DNA of 64,000 nt from Cichorium intybus (lineage: Eukaryota > Streptophyta > Magnoliopsida > Asterales > Asteraceae). Location of the stretch: positions 52,411,004-52,475,003 of the forward strand of contig CM042012.1 of the NCBI GenBank assembly GCA_023525715.1. The letters run 5' to 3'. Both the position numbers and the translations under genes were made by a program. Shown in pieces: positions 1 through 10,543 of the stretch. Under the pieces are notes generated by a model. That model made no database searches. It saw nothing but the letters and a program-made list of their open reading frames with translations, and was not told the origin of the DNA. Position 1 is the stretch's first letter, and each line of letters begins with the position of its first letter.

Positions 1-694
1 TGATACGGTACATAAGGCGATGTAACGGGTTGCGGAGCTGGCTCTCCCTGGCCGACCCCGCCTCGAACTGAACATTGGACATCGTAGCCCAAATAACCAC
101 GTTGGCCTGTCGCTCAGGCTGTCCCTGAATGCACGCCAGAAGAAAAGGCGCGAAGTGGCGGCTCTGTAGCTCCTCTATCGTGTAAATCCCTATGCGTCTC
201 CCAAACTCCCGAAGATTGCACTTTCGGCTCTCTCCGCCCAACCTGAATCTGATCATCCGGGATCGTGCCTCCCGTGAGGCTGGTCTGTACCGGACAGTTG
301 ACAGGAACTCCAGCAGAAGCTCCGTGTAGACCACATCATCCTCGTTAGCCATCAGCGTCTCCCAGCCGTGACACGTGAATGTAAATCCTCCAGCAGACCA
401 GGTACGGTGGAGAAATGGCTCGATCTCAGCCCACAGTCCAGCCTGCGTCAGAATGTCTCGGTCCAATATAGTCGCCTCGAGCACCCGACGGTAATCAGCT
501 CATCCCGCCATGCCACATACTCCGGTATACTCTCTAAAATCGCAGGAAACTGAAAGGAATGGATGATCACGCCTGAAAGCCATCTGCACAAAAGAAATCA
601 TGCACGAAAAATATTTTGCAAATTTAGTCCTTTTCTTCCCCAGACAGGCACGACGCGGCCCAAGAACCAGGCGCGGCACGCCGTAGTCTGTCAC
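1..694 (-). pseudogene. ATHILA ORF-1-like protein, broken and cut by the window edge
   Basis: Reading the minus strand from 694 to the left edge gives one frame broken by a single in-frame TGA at about 500-502. It contains the segment IRFRLGGESRKC followed by REFGRRIGIYTIEEL. This aligns with the corresponding part of the ORF at 42137-42688 (FSFRLGGVSREC, LELGIRLGLYTREE), so both belong to the ATHILA ORF-1 family, found between pol and the 3' LTR of Athila elements. Its function is unknown; the position is env-like. The frame is still open at base 1, so the C-terminal part lies outside the window. It lies downstream (minus sense) of the tRNA-Asp primer site at 2622-2639, with no gag or pol between, so it belongs to a gag-pol-less element. 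Family assignment is by motif comparison within this window. Confidence 0.7.
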
Positions 695-1609
695 GAACTC
701 AAAACCCCAAATCGTCGATTTTGACCTGTTAAACTCGATCCATCACCACTACAAGATAGTCTAACTATCGACTAGCCCCTCTAGAGTGATTATTTTGCAA
801 ACAAAACACCCTACGTGCCGGCATTGCCGATTTCTAAGTTTTCTAGTTTTTGAAGAAATCACTCAATTTCACGGGCTAAATGCTTGTAATAACTAGTGCA
901 AATGAGTTAGAACAACATACCTCAATCGTAGTAATCAAAAGCACGAGAAAAACACGAGAAATATCTTGGTCGATCGATGCTCTATAGCGCAGCGTGGTGA
1001 AGTGTGGGCGATGAGGAAGAGACCTACCTTATAAGGGGTTCTGACCGATCGACTTCCACGACACGCGTAGAAGCGAACCGCGATGCGCATGTCACCAATT
1101 CAACCCCTGCGCATCGGGTTGGATTGAGATCCCGTATCGCGCCATACTCTCTGCCGCGTCGTGGCTTTCAGAACTTCCAAAAATCCTTCGTGTGACCCCA
1201 CACTTGCCTCGAACCAATAACACCTGCAAAGATGATGAAAATATTCTCCTAGTTACTCCTAAGAAACACCTAACCTATAAAGGATGGGTTGCCTCCCAAC
1301 AAGCGCTAAGTTTAACGCGTTCAGCCAGACGGGGTGCTCCGACTACAGTGGGTTGTACACCATCTTCCCTTGCTGATTTTCAGTCACCACCGTCCCTTCG
1401 TTGTCCTAATACTCCTTCGGCTTTCCTAGGTCGAATGGCTTACCGGTTCTCCTCCTGCGGCCCAGTCGCTGCTTCCTGATTATTTCGCGTGAATGCCTAG
1501 AAGTAGCTTTAAATCTCCAAGCTCGGTCCTTCCTTCGGTGTCTCTTCAAGACCATCGGCTTCATGTGCAACGTCCCCAGTGCTGCTCCCAATAGTTTTTT
1601 TCAAATCGT
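695..1609 (-). other. Non-coding internal region of the left-edge Athila-like element
   Basis: No supported ORF lies here; the short frames on both strands have no recognisable content. At 1286-1297 the plus strand reads GGGTTGCCTCCC followed by AACAAGCGC. The same word followed by CGGAAGCGC lies at 43662-43673, just downstream of pol in the large Athila element. It therefore marks the pol / env-like junction and shows where gag-pol would have been in an autonomous relative. Confidence 0.5.
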
Positions 1610-2215
1610 CTATTGCTCGCGTATTGCATGTTGTCTACAGCTTGCAGTTTTGGTCGGCAGTACCAATAAAAATTTTCCAACCGGATGGGATCGGAAGACA
1701 CAACATTGGTACGCTCCCGAATCCTCATCGATGGTATTGATCACGTCTAATTTTCCATTCATGAATGGATCATGAGTCCCAAAGAAATCATGTTTGTTGT
1801 TTTCAAAGACCAACTTGTCGGCATCATTTTCTTGATCATCGTCCAACAGGTGGATCGGTACCAAGAGTGAGCGACTAGTTTTATCTGGTGATGGTACAGA
1901 TTCACTCATCACCAGATCCTTACTTTCAAAATGCTCAAAATTTTCAGGAATTGTTGGGCTGAGGTCTATACTGTCACTTATAGCCTCCTCCTCAACATCA
2001 TCATCAACCGAATTGTCTGGTGATGGTATGGATTCACTCATCACCAGCTTAACATCATCAACATTTTCAAAAACATCAAAAGCTGTTGAGTCAGATGTAG
2101 CATTGTCACCTACAACCTCTTCCTCAACAACATTTTCGACCCTTTTAGTGGGTTCGTGAATTTTCCAAAGTACATGTCCTTTCATCACATGTTCCGGTGA
2201 TGCAAATTCACACAC
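1610..2215 (-). CDS. Acidic ORF of a gag-pol-less Athila-like element, unknown function
   Basis: A 201-codon open frame rich in Asp, Glu, Ser and Val, with no recognised domain. It contains a degenerate internal duplication: the word VMSESIPSPD followed by an acidic stretch recurs about 45 residues later as VMSESVPSPD. The C-terminus is basic and Cys-containing. It occupies the slot where gag-pol would stand in an autonomous Athila element, between the leader ORF (2288-2539) and the ATHILA ORF-1-like gene. The first in-frame ATG lies close to the upstream stop. It may be a captured host sequence or an element-specific accessory ORF, or it may not be translated. I do not recognise a function. 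Confidence 0.4.
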   Translation of the reverse strand: MCEFASPEHVMKGHVLWKIHEPTKRVENVVEEEVVGDNATSDSTAFDVFENVDDVKLVMSESIPSPDNSVDDDVEEEAISDSIDLSPTIPENFEHFESKDLVMSESVPSPDKTSRSLLVPIHLLDDDQENDADKLVFENNKHDFFGTHDPFMNGKLDVINTIDEDSGAYQCCVFRSHPVGKFLLVLPTKTASCRQHAIREQ

Positions 2216-2287
2216 ATTATCATTGGTATAAAAATCACTCGCCTTGGGTTCTGGAGAGGGTGGAGGACATTCCCTAATTTTCTCCAG

Positions 2288-2539
2288 CTAATCTAATGAA
2301 TATTGCAATCTTACAAGAGCATCAGCCTGATCCTTCTGTATTTGGTAGGTATTAACCATGAGTTCCAAGAGTTGGACCCAAATTGCAGAATTTTCAGGTT
2401 GAGATGACACCTCGGTCCGCCATCCATTGTCATCGAATGATTCATTGTTGCAATCATCCTCGTAATAGTTGTCAGCCGGATTTTCATAATACTCATACTG
2501 ATCCGAGTATATGTAATCACCCATTATAAGGATGTACAC
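2288..2539 (-). CDS. Small leader ORF, Tyr/Asp/Asn-rich, unknown
   Basis: An 83-codon frame beginning MYILIMGDYIYSDQYEYYEN, very rich in Tyr, Asp and Asn in its first half, with a more helical second half (LLELMVNTYQIQKDQADAL). It lies about 80 bases downstream, in the element sense, of the tRNA-Asp primer site. It could be a remnant gag start or an accessory ORF of a non-autonomous element. An in-frame second Met (GDY start) is equally plausible. No domain is recognised. Confidence 0.35.
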   Translation of the reverse strand: MYILIMGDYIYSDQYEYYENPADNYYEDDCNNESFDDNGWRTEVSSQPENSAIWVQLLELMVNTYQIQKDQADALVRLQYSLD

Positions 2540-2621
2540 ATACCAGAAATCAAAAGACTAAAATTGAACATCAAAAAAATCAAAAACAACCCTACTGATC
2601 GTCCTATTCTAAGCTCACAAC

Positions 2622-2639
2622 TCCCCGGCAACGGCGCCA
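2622..2639 (-). other. Primer binding site, complementary to tRNA-Asp 3' end
   Basis: The plus strand reads TCCCCGGCAACGGCGCCA, which is the 3' end of plant tRNA-Asp including the terminal CCA, so the minus-strand RNA would pair with that tRNA. It stands 5 bases from the LTR edge at 2645. tRNA-Asp priming is typical of the Athila lineage. This fixes the element orientation as minus. Confidence 0.85.
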
Positions 2640-2644
2640 AAATT

Positions 2645-3550
2645 TGACACGCCTAGGTCGTCGTGCGGTCAAAAAAAGAAAATAAAACCTCACTCACACT
2701 AGTATAGTGGTAGTCAGGGTCGATCCACAGGAGTTTCGTGGTTAGGACAAGACGATAGCTTACCAACTGTAGCGTCACGCTACAGCCAGAGGGACTGATT
2801 TCTATTTTTCCAAAAATAATCCAAAACACAATTCTAACTCAAAGTCCAAATCCAAATCAAACATAAGCTAAACTAAGATCTAACTAATGTACTTACTGAA
2901 ATCAGAATTAAGATTCAAAATCCAGAAACACACAAGTCAACAATTGCATTCAAACATTCAAACACCATAATACCAAAAAAACACCAATAAACATAGAACC
3001 AAATGATTACTTGCATAAACTTCAAATCCAGAACATTCAAAACAATAAATACGAAATTCAGAAACTTTAACCTAATGCTAATGGTTGTCACTATCCAGAA
3101 ACATCAAGCTATAAGCTTAAAACTACTAAACTAATACTAAAAGTAAAGTGAGAACATAGAAATACCACAATGGGTTGCTGAAATCTTGAAACTTGAGTCA
3201 AAGTCGTCGTAAGTCCACCTTAGGGTCTGATATTCGCCTCCAAAATTTAACCTAAAAGCCTCTATTTATAGTTGTGGAAAATTAGAACCCGCGCCACGCA
3301 TATCTGATACTCGCGGCGCGCGTAGAGCCTTATCCCCGTTTTCTTGCTGTTTGAATTTCTTCCACCGCCTTACTTCTGACGTGGCGCGTCGCGCACGCAT
3401 GCACTCCCGCGGCGCGCGTGTTCAATCGACTCTTTTTGACTTCATCTTCAAACTTTTTCATTTTGTACGCGTTTAACCCTTGTTTATAACATTTCTTTGC
3501 AAACAAGCGCTAACACAAAAAGTGAGAATATCAATGGATAAATGATATAA
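2645..3550 (-). mobile_element. 5' LTR of Athila-like element, truncated at its outer end
   Basis: Starts (plus sense) with TGACACGCCTAGG next to the primer site and aligns along its length with the solo LTR at 54623-55722 at roughly 80 percent by eye. The match fades around 3540-3555: the last 150 or so bases of the solo LTR, including the terminal inverted repeat CTAGGCGTTGTCA, have no counterpart, so the U3 start is deleted. It contains a tRNA-Asp-like word at 2700-2726, a TATA box at 3261-3271 (minus strand) and GC-rich motif clusters at 3285-3330 and 3379-3420 just upstream of it. No target duplication can be read. Confidence 0.8.
3261..3271 (-). promoter_or_regulatory. TATA box of the Athila-like LTR
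   Basis: The minus strand reads CTATAAATAGAGGC. The equivalent word occurs at the same relative place in the solo LTR (55383-55393). Transcription would start about 25-30 bases further on (about 3235) and run leftward through the tRNA-like word to the primer site. Confidence 0.6.
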
Positions 3551-3703
3551 AGAAACGGATGAAGTAAAGGGGTACTTGGAACGTAATATTGGAATTTCAC
3601 TCATTAATGGTACTTATAATTATGAATTGGAATGTTAATTGTAGATGTGGATTGAAAATTTAGAGACACGATAAAAGGGAATGGTGTCAAATTACTAAGT
3701 AAC

Positions 3704-3807
<104 letters not shown>

Positions 3808-4365
3808 TAAACTTTCAAGGATGGACATCTTTTGTAAAATTCCACAATGAAGGGACAAAAAGACTTACTGAACTTAAAAACAATAAGTTATTGGAATCTA
3901 CAGATATAATCTAGTGGTTGCCAAAGATGTGAGTGTTGGAATGAAACGCTCTTTTTTTCGACAACTTTGGTATGTATAAAAGTAAAACAAAAAGAGAACC
4001 TAGAAATTTATTTGGAACGATATTATGAAGTTTTGAGTACGTGTTAGCTCCACGTGAAATGGAAAATCATATGTTTTACCAATGTTTCTATTTGTAGAAA
4101 CTTTAATAACCTAACTTTGCCTTAATGGCGTAAATGAGTAAAATGAATAATGTATTGACATCTAACCATAAGAAATAATGTAGCTAGAAATACCTAGCTA
4201 GACATACCTAGCTACTAAGGTGAGTACATGTGGCTTTTTCCCACTATGGGGTACATGGCAAATTGTTGACAAAGTTTTTACGTGATTTATAAACATTATA
4301 TGATATGCAAAACCGTTCTACATATGTTATGATTGTGAAAGTTTTATACGATGATTTTGAAAGAA

Positions 4366-4526
4366 TGTTTTGGAATCAAGCCTACAATGATTACGAAAGT
4401 ATGTTTTAGCCTACCATGCTATTGAAATATTGTTTTGGCATCAAGCCTACAATGATTACGAAAGTATGTTTTAGCCTACTCGGTGATTAAAAGATTGTTT
4501 TGTTTTCAAGCCTATTATGCTTATTA
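4366..4526. repeat. 65-bp tandem repeat, about 2.5 copies
   Basis: The word TGTTTTGGAATCAAGCCTAC at 4366 recurs at 4431 (TGTTTTGGCATCAAGCC) and 4496 (TGTTTTGTTTTCAAGCC), an exact 65-base period. Copies one and two share AATGATTACGAAAGTATG. The third copy is partial and diverged. Confidence 0.8.
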
Positions 4527-4599
4527 AATATTTATATTGTTGATGTTTATATTATTTTACATGCGTCTCATAGCATTATATGATATTTTGTACAAAAGA

Positions 4600-5565
4600 T
4601 AAAGCAATGTCTTTATGCATGCATAGAGTGTGAATGCATATGAGTCGAGTAAGATCTGGACACGTCCCCGTAACGGGACAAGACTCTACTGGGATGGTAC
4701 CTCCCGTCGCGAAGTAGAAGTCTCCTACGATGCCATTATAGGATGATTTGTTCTCCTATTTTGGCCAGCTTTGGTCTTTATAGACCTCAAGATGCGGTAT
4801 ATAACCACCAGCTATTGTCACTATTGTGACATGGTCTTTTAGACATAAGATGCGGGTAGGAAAATTCGCCAACTTTGCATTTGTGTGCGAATCATGCATT
4901 GCATACTTGCATTTTCGCATGAACTATGTTAATTCGTAAAAGAGAGATAAACTATCTTCTACTTTGAGAGTATTGCTTGTATGAACCGACTTTTAAAGAC
5001 GTCTTGGAAATAAAGAATATTTTATATGAGTCTATTTTTCGAAGAGAATTTTGGAAGTAAATGTCATTATTATGACTTGGATTGTAAAGAAGTTTTTGGA
5101 AAGTTAAAGTCATTCATATGACTTATTTTGAAAATGATTTTGAAAAGAAACGTGACAAGTTTATGATATTGATTATAAAACATTTTCAATAATGTTTTGA
5201 GTCTAAAACTCATGTAGCTCACGAGACGTTTTCGTCTAACGTCTTTTATTTTATGTCATGTATCTCAGGTTCTAGACACGAGGGATAGAAGCAAGTAGAT
5301 GACCCGAGGAAATTAGGAATTTAGAAGGAGTGATCTTTGGCCGATGTAACGGATTGTATCTTAACCTGCTTTCTGCAGTGTAGTATGATATGAAGTTGTA
5401 ACCCCCGAAGTTGTTTAAACATTTTTAAAACTTGAATGTTTTTGTTGTGACCGAAATTTTAAGACGACATGACGCTATTGTGCTTTTAGCGTTATTGTGT
5501 TTTTAGCGTTATTGTGCTTTTAACGTTATTATGTTTTTTGAAAAAACAAATTGGGGCGTTACAAA
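4600..5565 (+). mobile_element. Gypsy-type LTR remnant or solo LTR (3' boundary only)
   Basis: The end GGGGCGTTACA at 5555-5565, the GATGACCCGAGGA word at 5298-5311 and the GTTGTAACCCCCGAAG stretch are typical of Tekay-type Gypsy LTRs ending in GTTACA. No primer site follows (the next bases are AATAGATCGG), so this is a 3' or solo LTR. The start could not be placed. The word TACTGGGATGGTACCTCCC at 4688-4706 also occurs at 22148-22166 inside the non-autonomous Gypsy. Just before the end, 5471-5535 has a roughly 20-bp tandem repeat built on GCTATTGTGCTTTTA. Confidence 0.5.
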
Positions 5566-7933
5566 TAGATCGGTTCATGGACAACAAGCATATTGCTTTC
5601 ATCTATAGGATTAGGAAACCAATTTCTCTCTAGTGTTTTAGTCTATGGTTTGCAATTCAAGATCGTTGATGTAAATTTTATTTCATCAGATGGTTTTGAC
5701 TTGGTTTAAATAAAAGTTGTTTTAAAAGTTATTTTGGAACAAAGTTATAGTCACTACATCTATGAGACCAGTACACGACAATAGTTCAAAACTGATTCGA
5801 AATGATCCAAATGTTTGGATAAGGGGCAACAGTGGGATTGTCTACTTTTCATAAACTTGAGATAAGCTACCAGAAATCCAGATGGATAGGATTCTGGCAA
5901 TCATTCGACTAAAAGTCTTATGATAATTGCTAGTCTTGTTTATACAGAGAGATAACTATGCACTGCTCACAAGTTATTGCAGGCATAGACTGGAAATCTA
6001 TTGGACCTTATACATCTGATGTATTTAGACCGTTCAGTTTATCCACTAAACCGTAAAAAAAATACTTTGTTTAGTCTGAAACATATAGGGTCTTCAGGAC
6101 TTTAAGAACAGTGTATAGAATCAAGTGAGTAGGTGATAAGAATCTCAAATCCAACTGTGGATGTTGAGTTTCTTAGACAAGAATCTTACGATCATCAAAT
6201 GAAAAGTGTTTCAGAAGTCAATTTCATTTGATACACCACATTATCATTACCGTGAATCTAATGGAAATCGGATACACAGGTTCGACTTATGATGAATCGT
6301 ATTATGCTTCCTATCAGTATCTCAGGTTTGAACTTAGAGATAACAGAAAAGTATTAAATATATTAAATAGAAAAAACGATAACATGCATATAGAATTTTC
6401 ATGTTTACCATGAAAGCAAACTGACAATAACTTTCCAAATGAAAAAAAAAATTACGTATTAGATCAATCTATAAGAAGATTAGATCAAACTATAAGTACG
6501 AATTATATAACTTACTCAAAATTTAATGTCATACCCATTATATAATTATTTTGAACTTTAATTAAAAGTGTGAAATAGAGAGTCCCGTGTTGACTATGAA
6601 CACATATTGTATCTTAGGAAAATATTAGGTACATACTACGAAGCTTCCATGAAGCCTTCACCACAAATTGAGTCCATACATATCTTCGTCAACAATTTTT
6701 TTTTCTTATAGCGGCCTACATCAAAAATTATCCCGGGATTTCGACCTTATTAACTTTTTCTTAAGATACTCTTTCGAAATAGCTATATTTTGTTCCAAAT
6801 AAATCTTTTTGATCGAGATTTTAGTAAAGCTATTTTTCTCGAACATTTTCGAAGATTGGCATTTGACAAGAAGTTATTATGCAAGTCAGGATTATTCGAA
6901 GATATTTTAAACATTCAAAGGATGCTTGAAAAATTGTAATTTTTAAATAATGTTTGATCTTAGAAAATGTAATTTTCAATATGATCTGGCAGAATTTCAA
7001 AAAAATGATTGTTTTACCGGTTTTTTTTCTGAATTTTCGATCTCGGTAAGATTTGTAGGATCGAATTTCCGAAATAAAGTATTTTTGAAAATGATTTTTT
7101 CATAAATTTATGAATTCAAATTTTATTGAACCGTTTTTTGACTGTGAAATTTTTAATTTTGATAAAAAAAATTGTGGTTGTAACCTCTTCTCAGTGTATT
7201 TAGTGGTGCCTTTATGTAATAGCAATGCCCATTCTCGACTGAGTGAGTAAGCGATCAACAAAACTTTCTGATATATCTTGGGACGTATATATAAACGCTT
7301 TTCAAATGTTTTTTGATTGGAAATATTATCAAAACAAGAGAAGCCATCAGCCAAAAAAGAGAAGTTGGGAGTAGTTGCACAGGTTAGTAAGATGTTACAT
7401 GAGGCCTTGAACAATTGACTCACAATCATGACAACTTATGATATCAAGCTTTACACGCAACATGTGATCTGCAATGCTGGAATCACGAATTGCAGACACT
7501 CAGTCTTAATGACAAAGTTGTCTGAAATCGAGCTTTTCGAAGCAATTCATACCCATAACTTGGCCGGCAGTTAGAGGATGGCTAAAGGACAAAAAACTAC
7601 TACTTTTCAAGCATAATCCTTGCTGGAATCACGAATTGCAATGTCAAAATCATAAACCGTGAAAACTTAGTCTTAATGAAAAACATATGCAGAACATATG
7701 ATTTAGGGTTGATTTTCACCTACGATTTGGCCAACGGCTAGAATTTGCCATAAAGGCCAAGAAACAACTTAATTGGCTTAATCTTTGTCGCTAGTGGAGG
7801 TGACAAGAATAAGCTATTTGTTCCTGGATTTTTGGATTAATTTTTGTTAGATAAATCATTATAAAATGTACACAATCATTTCAAGTTGCAGCATATACAT
7901 ACGAATTTCAATATAATATGGTTTTTTATTTAG
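5566..7933. other. Unassigned AT-rich intergenic DNA
   Basis: Nothing supportable is seen. Short frames at 6228-6413 (plus) and 7100-7429 (minus) have no recognisable motifs, no splice context and AT-driven composition. Probably old, decayed transposon sequence. Confidence 0.5.
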
Positions 7934-8289
7934 AGTAAATTGCATAAAAGTCACTAACTTTTCTAATTTTCTCGATTTTGACACTGTATTTTTAGTTTTT
8001 GTAATTAAGTCATTATGTTTTCAAAAAATTACAATTAAGTCATTATGTTTTCTAAAAAGTTGCAAAAATGACCATATGACAGGATGGCAACAGGTTACCA
8101 GGTCATATGGTCAAATTTGCAATTTTTCAGAAAACATAATGACTTAATATCAAAAATAAAACACAGTGTCAAAATTGAAAAATCTAGAAAAGTTAGCGAA
8201 TTTTATGCAATTTACCCTATACAATTTATATAACTTAATCACTTTACATACCTTATACGTGTCCAAAAAATAAATTTGTTGTTACCTTG
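7934..8289 (+). mobile_element. Foldback repeat copy 1 with 70-bp tail
   Basis: 7934-8217 is a near-perfect inverted repeat: GTAAATTGCATAAAAGTC at the start matches the reverse complement of TTTTATGCAATTTAC at the end. The whole arms pair around a short unpaired centre (AGGATGGCAACAGGTTACC). A 70-base tail (8218-8289) is shared with the copies at 8650-9001 and 60896-61222, so the mobile unit is larger than the foldback. One arm carries an extra roughly 31-bp tandem duplication (TCATTATGTTTTC unit). Confidence 0.7.
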
Positions 8290-8649
8290 TTTTTTCATTT
8301 AAAGTAATCAAATTTATTGTCCTAAAAATGGAATTTCAAAAAGATTTAGGATAAATGCATACGAATAACAACAAACTTACATGCCATCAGCGTGAATATC
8401 CTAATTGGTAATTGGTTATGTAAACAATGTCTTTATATGATGTGTTATAAAAATCTATATTGATGTTCGTTTATTGATTTATATAAATGTACAAAAATAA
8501 AATAGAATTTTACAATAATACAAAAGCAAATCTTGGTTATTATTTAATAAAATTATTTTTATGTTTTCATGTGAATCTTCAACAACAATATTGGCCGTGA
8601 AATTGTCATGTTATCGTTCTAAAACAGAATACAATTATAAATTACCTAA

Positions 8650-9001
8650 TACAACAAATTTAATTTTTTGAACACGTATGAGGCATGTAACGTGATTAAG
8701 TTATATAAATTGCATATGACAAATTGCATAAAATTCGCTAACTTTTCCAGATTTTTCGATTTTGACACTATGTTTTATTTTTGCTATTAAGTCATTATGT
8801 TTTCTGAAAAATTGCAAATTTGACTATATGACCTGGTAACCTGTTGCCATCCTGTCATATGGTCATTTTCGCAACTTTTTGGAAAATATAATGACTTAAT
8901 TGCAATTTTCTGAAAACATAATGACTTAATTGCAAAAACTAAAAATACAGTGTCAAAATCGAGAAAATTGAAAAAGTTAGTGATTTTTATGCAATGTACC
9001 C
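8650..9001 (-). mobile_element. Foldback repeat copy 2, inverted
   Basis: Reverse-complement copy of the repeat at 7934-8289: the tail is at 8650-8716 and the foldback at 8720-9001, with the same central word TAACCTGTTGCCATCC. The two copies face each other with tails inward, about 360 bases apart, so 7.93-9.00 kb could fold as a large nested hairpin. The sequence between (8290-8649) is AT-rich with nothing recognisable. Confidence 0.7.
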
Positions 9002-9968
9002 TTTTATTTATAACAAAGTTTCATACATTAATACATTTTCGTATACTCATACATTTTACAACTAATCTATATTGTATGTCAAAAAAAGTAGTAATGAATT
9101 TATATCGCTTGTTTGTCAATCTTTCATGTAAAAGATTAGTATGCGACACACTTTCACATAAAAGACTATCAAAACAGGAAATACATAAATATTTTTGTTT
9201 TTCTAGTGCATTGTTAATCATATCTAAACCATTTCAGATTCTTCATGCACAAACATAGGTGGATGGGATGATCTATTACTAAAAAATATTTCGACTTCCT
9301 ACATGGGCAAAGAATGTTGGTAGATAGCTCGCCCATGACACCTACCTCTTATTGTAGATAAGAGTTCGTTCAGGTCAGTGTACAACAACATAGAAATAAA
9401 TACTTCATACGTTTGCTTAATCTCTCCTATCTTGATAGTATCTCGAGTACAAGCACCCTGGATTCTATTGAGATAGAATAATATTTATAAAAGACAAACC
9501 ATAACATTATTTTCGAACATTTCCATCATTTTTGAAAAACCAATCTTCGAATAGGTTTATGAATTCAAGATTTTCGGATAAACAAATTTTCAAGTTGGTT
9601 GAAGATTTTTGATTAAATGATTTTCGAATAATTATTGATTTTGAAAGATTCGAACCTACGTATATATGCAAATGATCAAACAGAACGAGTTTATTCGGAA
9701 ATTTGTATATCTGGTATATGTTTTCCATGCAAAATAATTGCATATGCATACAAAATTTTCAAATGTGCATTTGAAGCCATAGTGGATAAGAAAAACAACA
9801 TCCTTTATATACAGGACCGCTACGAAAACAAAAATAGTCTCGACTATTGTTATTTTTAAAAATAACAGCACATTAGGTATCAACAAACAAAAATTGTAAG
9901 ACCATATTTGAAAATATTTTTTGAAATGCATGGTCATTAAGGCTATTTTTGAAAATTATGGTTATTAT
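9002..9968. other. Unassigned AT-rich DNA left of the nest
   Basis: No supported gene. Several overlapping small frames on both strands are AT-composition artefacts. It ends at the left copy of the 8-bp target duplication GCGATATG (9969-9976). Confidence 0.5.
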
Positions 9969-10035
9969 GCGATATGTAGTGCTGTAAACGAACCGAACGA
10001 ACACGAACAACGACTTATGCATTTTCGTTTGTTTA

Positions 10036-10511
10036 TGTTGAGTATTGAAATCGATTAAACAAGGATATATGACTAATATTCTAACAGTATAAGTTTGTAC
10101 TAACCAATTCACACAGTAATAAGTAAGTAAGAACAATGAAGAATAGTAAAGAACACAGTCGAATTGGATAACTTGTGCCGAATGCTTGATTGATTGATTA
10201 AGGTTTTACAATTTGGGAAGATACAATCTCACACTCGACAAGATATGGTATCACTGATATTTATACGTGATCAGTAATACACATAGTACAACTTTATTAC
10301 AGAAAATATCCAATCAGAGTACTATCCAATAGGATACAAGATTCATGCACCACGTAATGTACTATCACGCGTGCACTCAAAAAGGTATTACAGCTATGAA
10401 GTCTTTGGATCCTCCAGGATGTACCCTTCGGAGTCTTCAGACTTCAGGGTCTTCTTAGCAAAACTTAGGTCTTCGGATTGGTTGGCACTTCATCACAAAT
10501 ATATCTCAACA
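10036..10511 (-). repeat. Copia 3' LTR (left copy)
   Basis: Begins TGTTGAGTATTG and ends ATATATCTCAACA on the plus strand. A TATA-like word lies near 10256-10263 (minus strand TATAAATA). Upstream of it in the element sense (about 10400-10490) CTTCGG and AGTC words are repeated. It is followed at 10512 by the purine tract of the element. Confidence 0.9.
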
Positions 10512-10526
10512 ATCTCCCCCTTTGTG
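10512..10526 (-). other. Polypurine tract of the Copia element
   Basis: The minus strand reads AAAGGGGGAGAT directly against the left LTR, the expected plus-strand primer for reverse transcription. Confidence 0.8.
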
Positions 10527-10543
10527 TAAAGTGCATCCGAAGC

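Noticed and set aside
2700..2726. A real tRNA gene because of A-box- and B-box-like words
   Set aside because: The spacing of 4-5 bases between the boxes leaves no room for an anticodon arm; treated as tRNA-like LTR sequence instead.
4366..4526. CRISPR-like repeat array
   Set aside because: Only 2.5 contiguous copies, no unique spacers, plant DNA; simple tandem repeat.
7100..7429. 109-codon minus-strand ORF
   Set aside because: No motif, AT-rich, no splice or promoter context, start codon not supported.
9937..9952. Word CATTAAGGCTATTTTT present on both sides of the nest (9937 and 30187)
   Set aside because: Too short and not adjacent to an element end; the verified 8-bp duplication explains the insertion.
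9656..10136. Overlapping hydrophobic ORFs on the minus strand
   Set aside because: They cross the hAT target site and Copia LTR boundary, so they cannot be ancestral genes.
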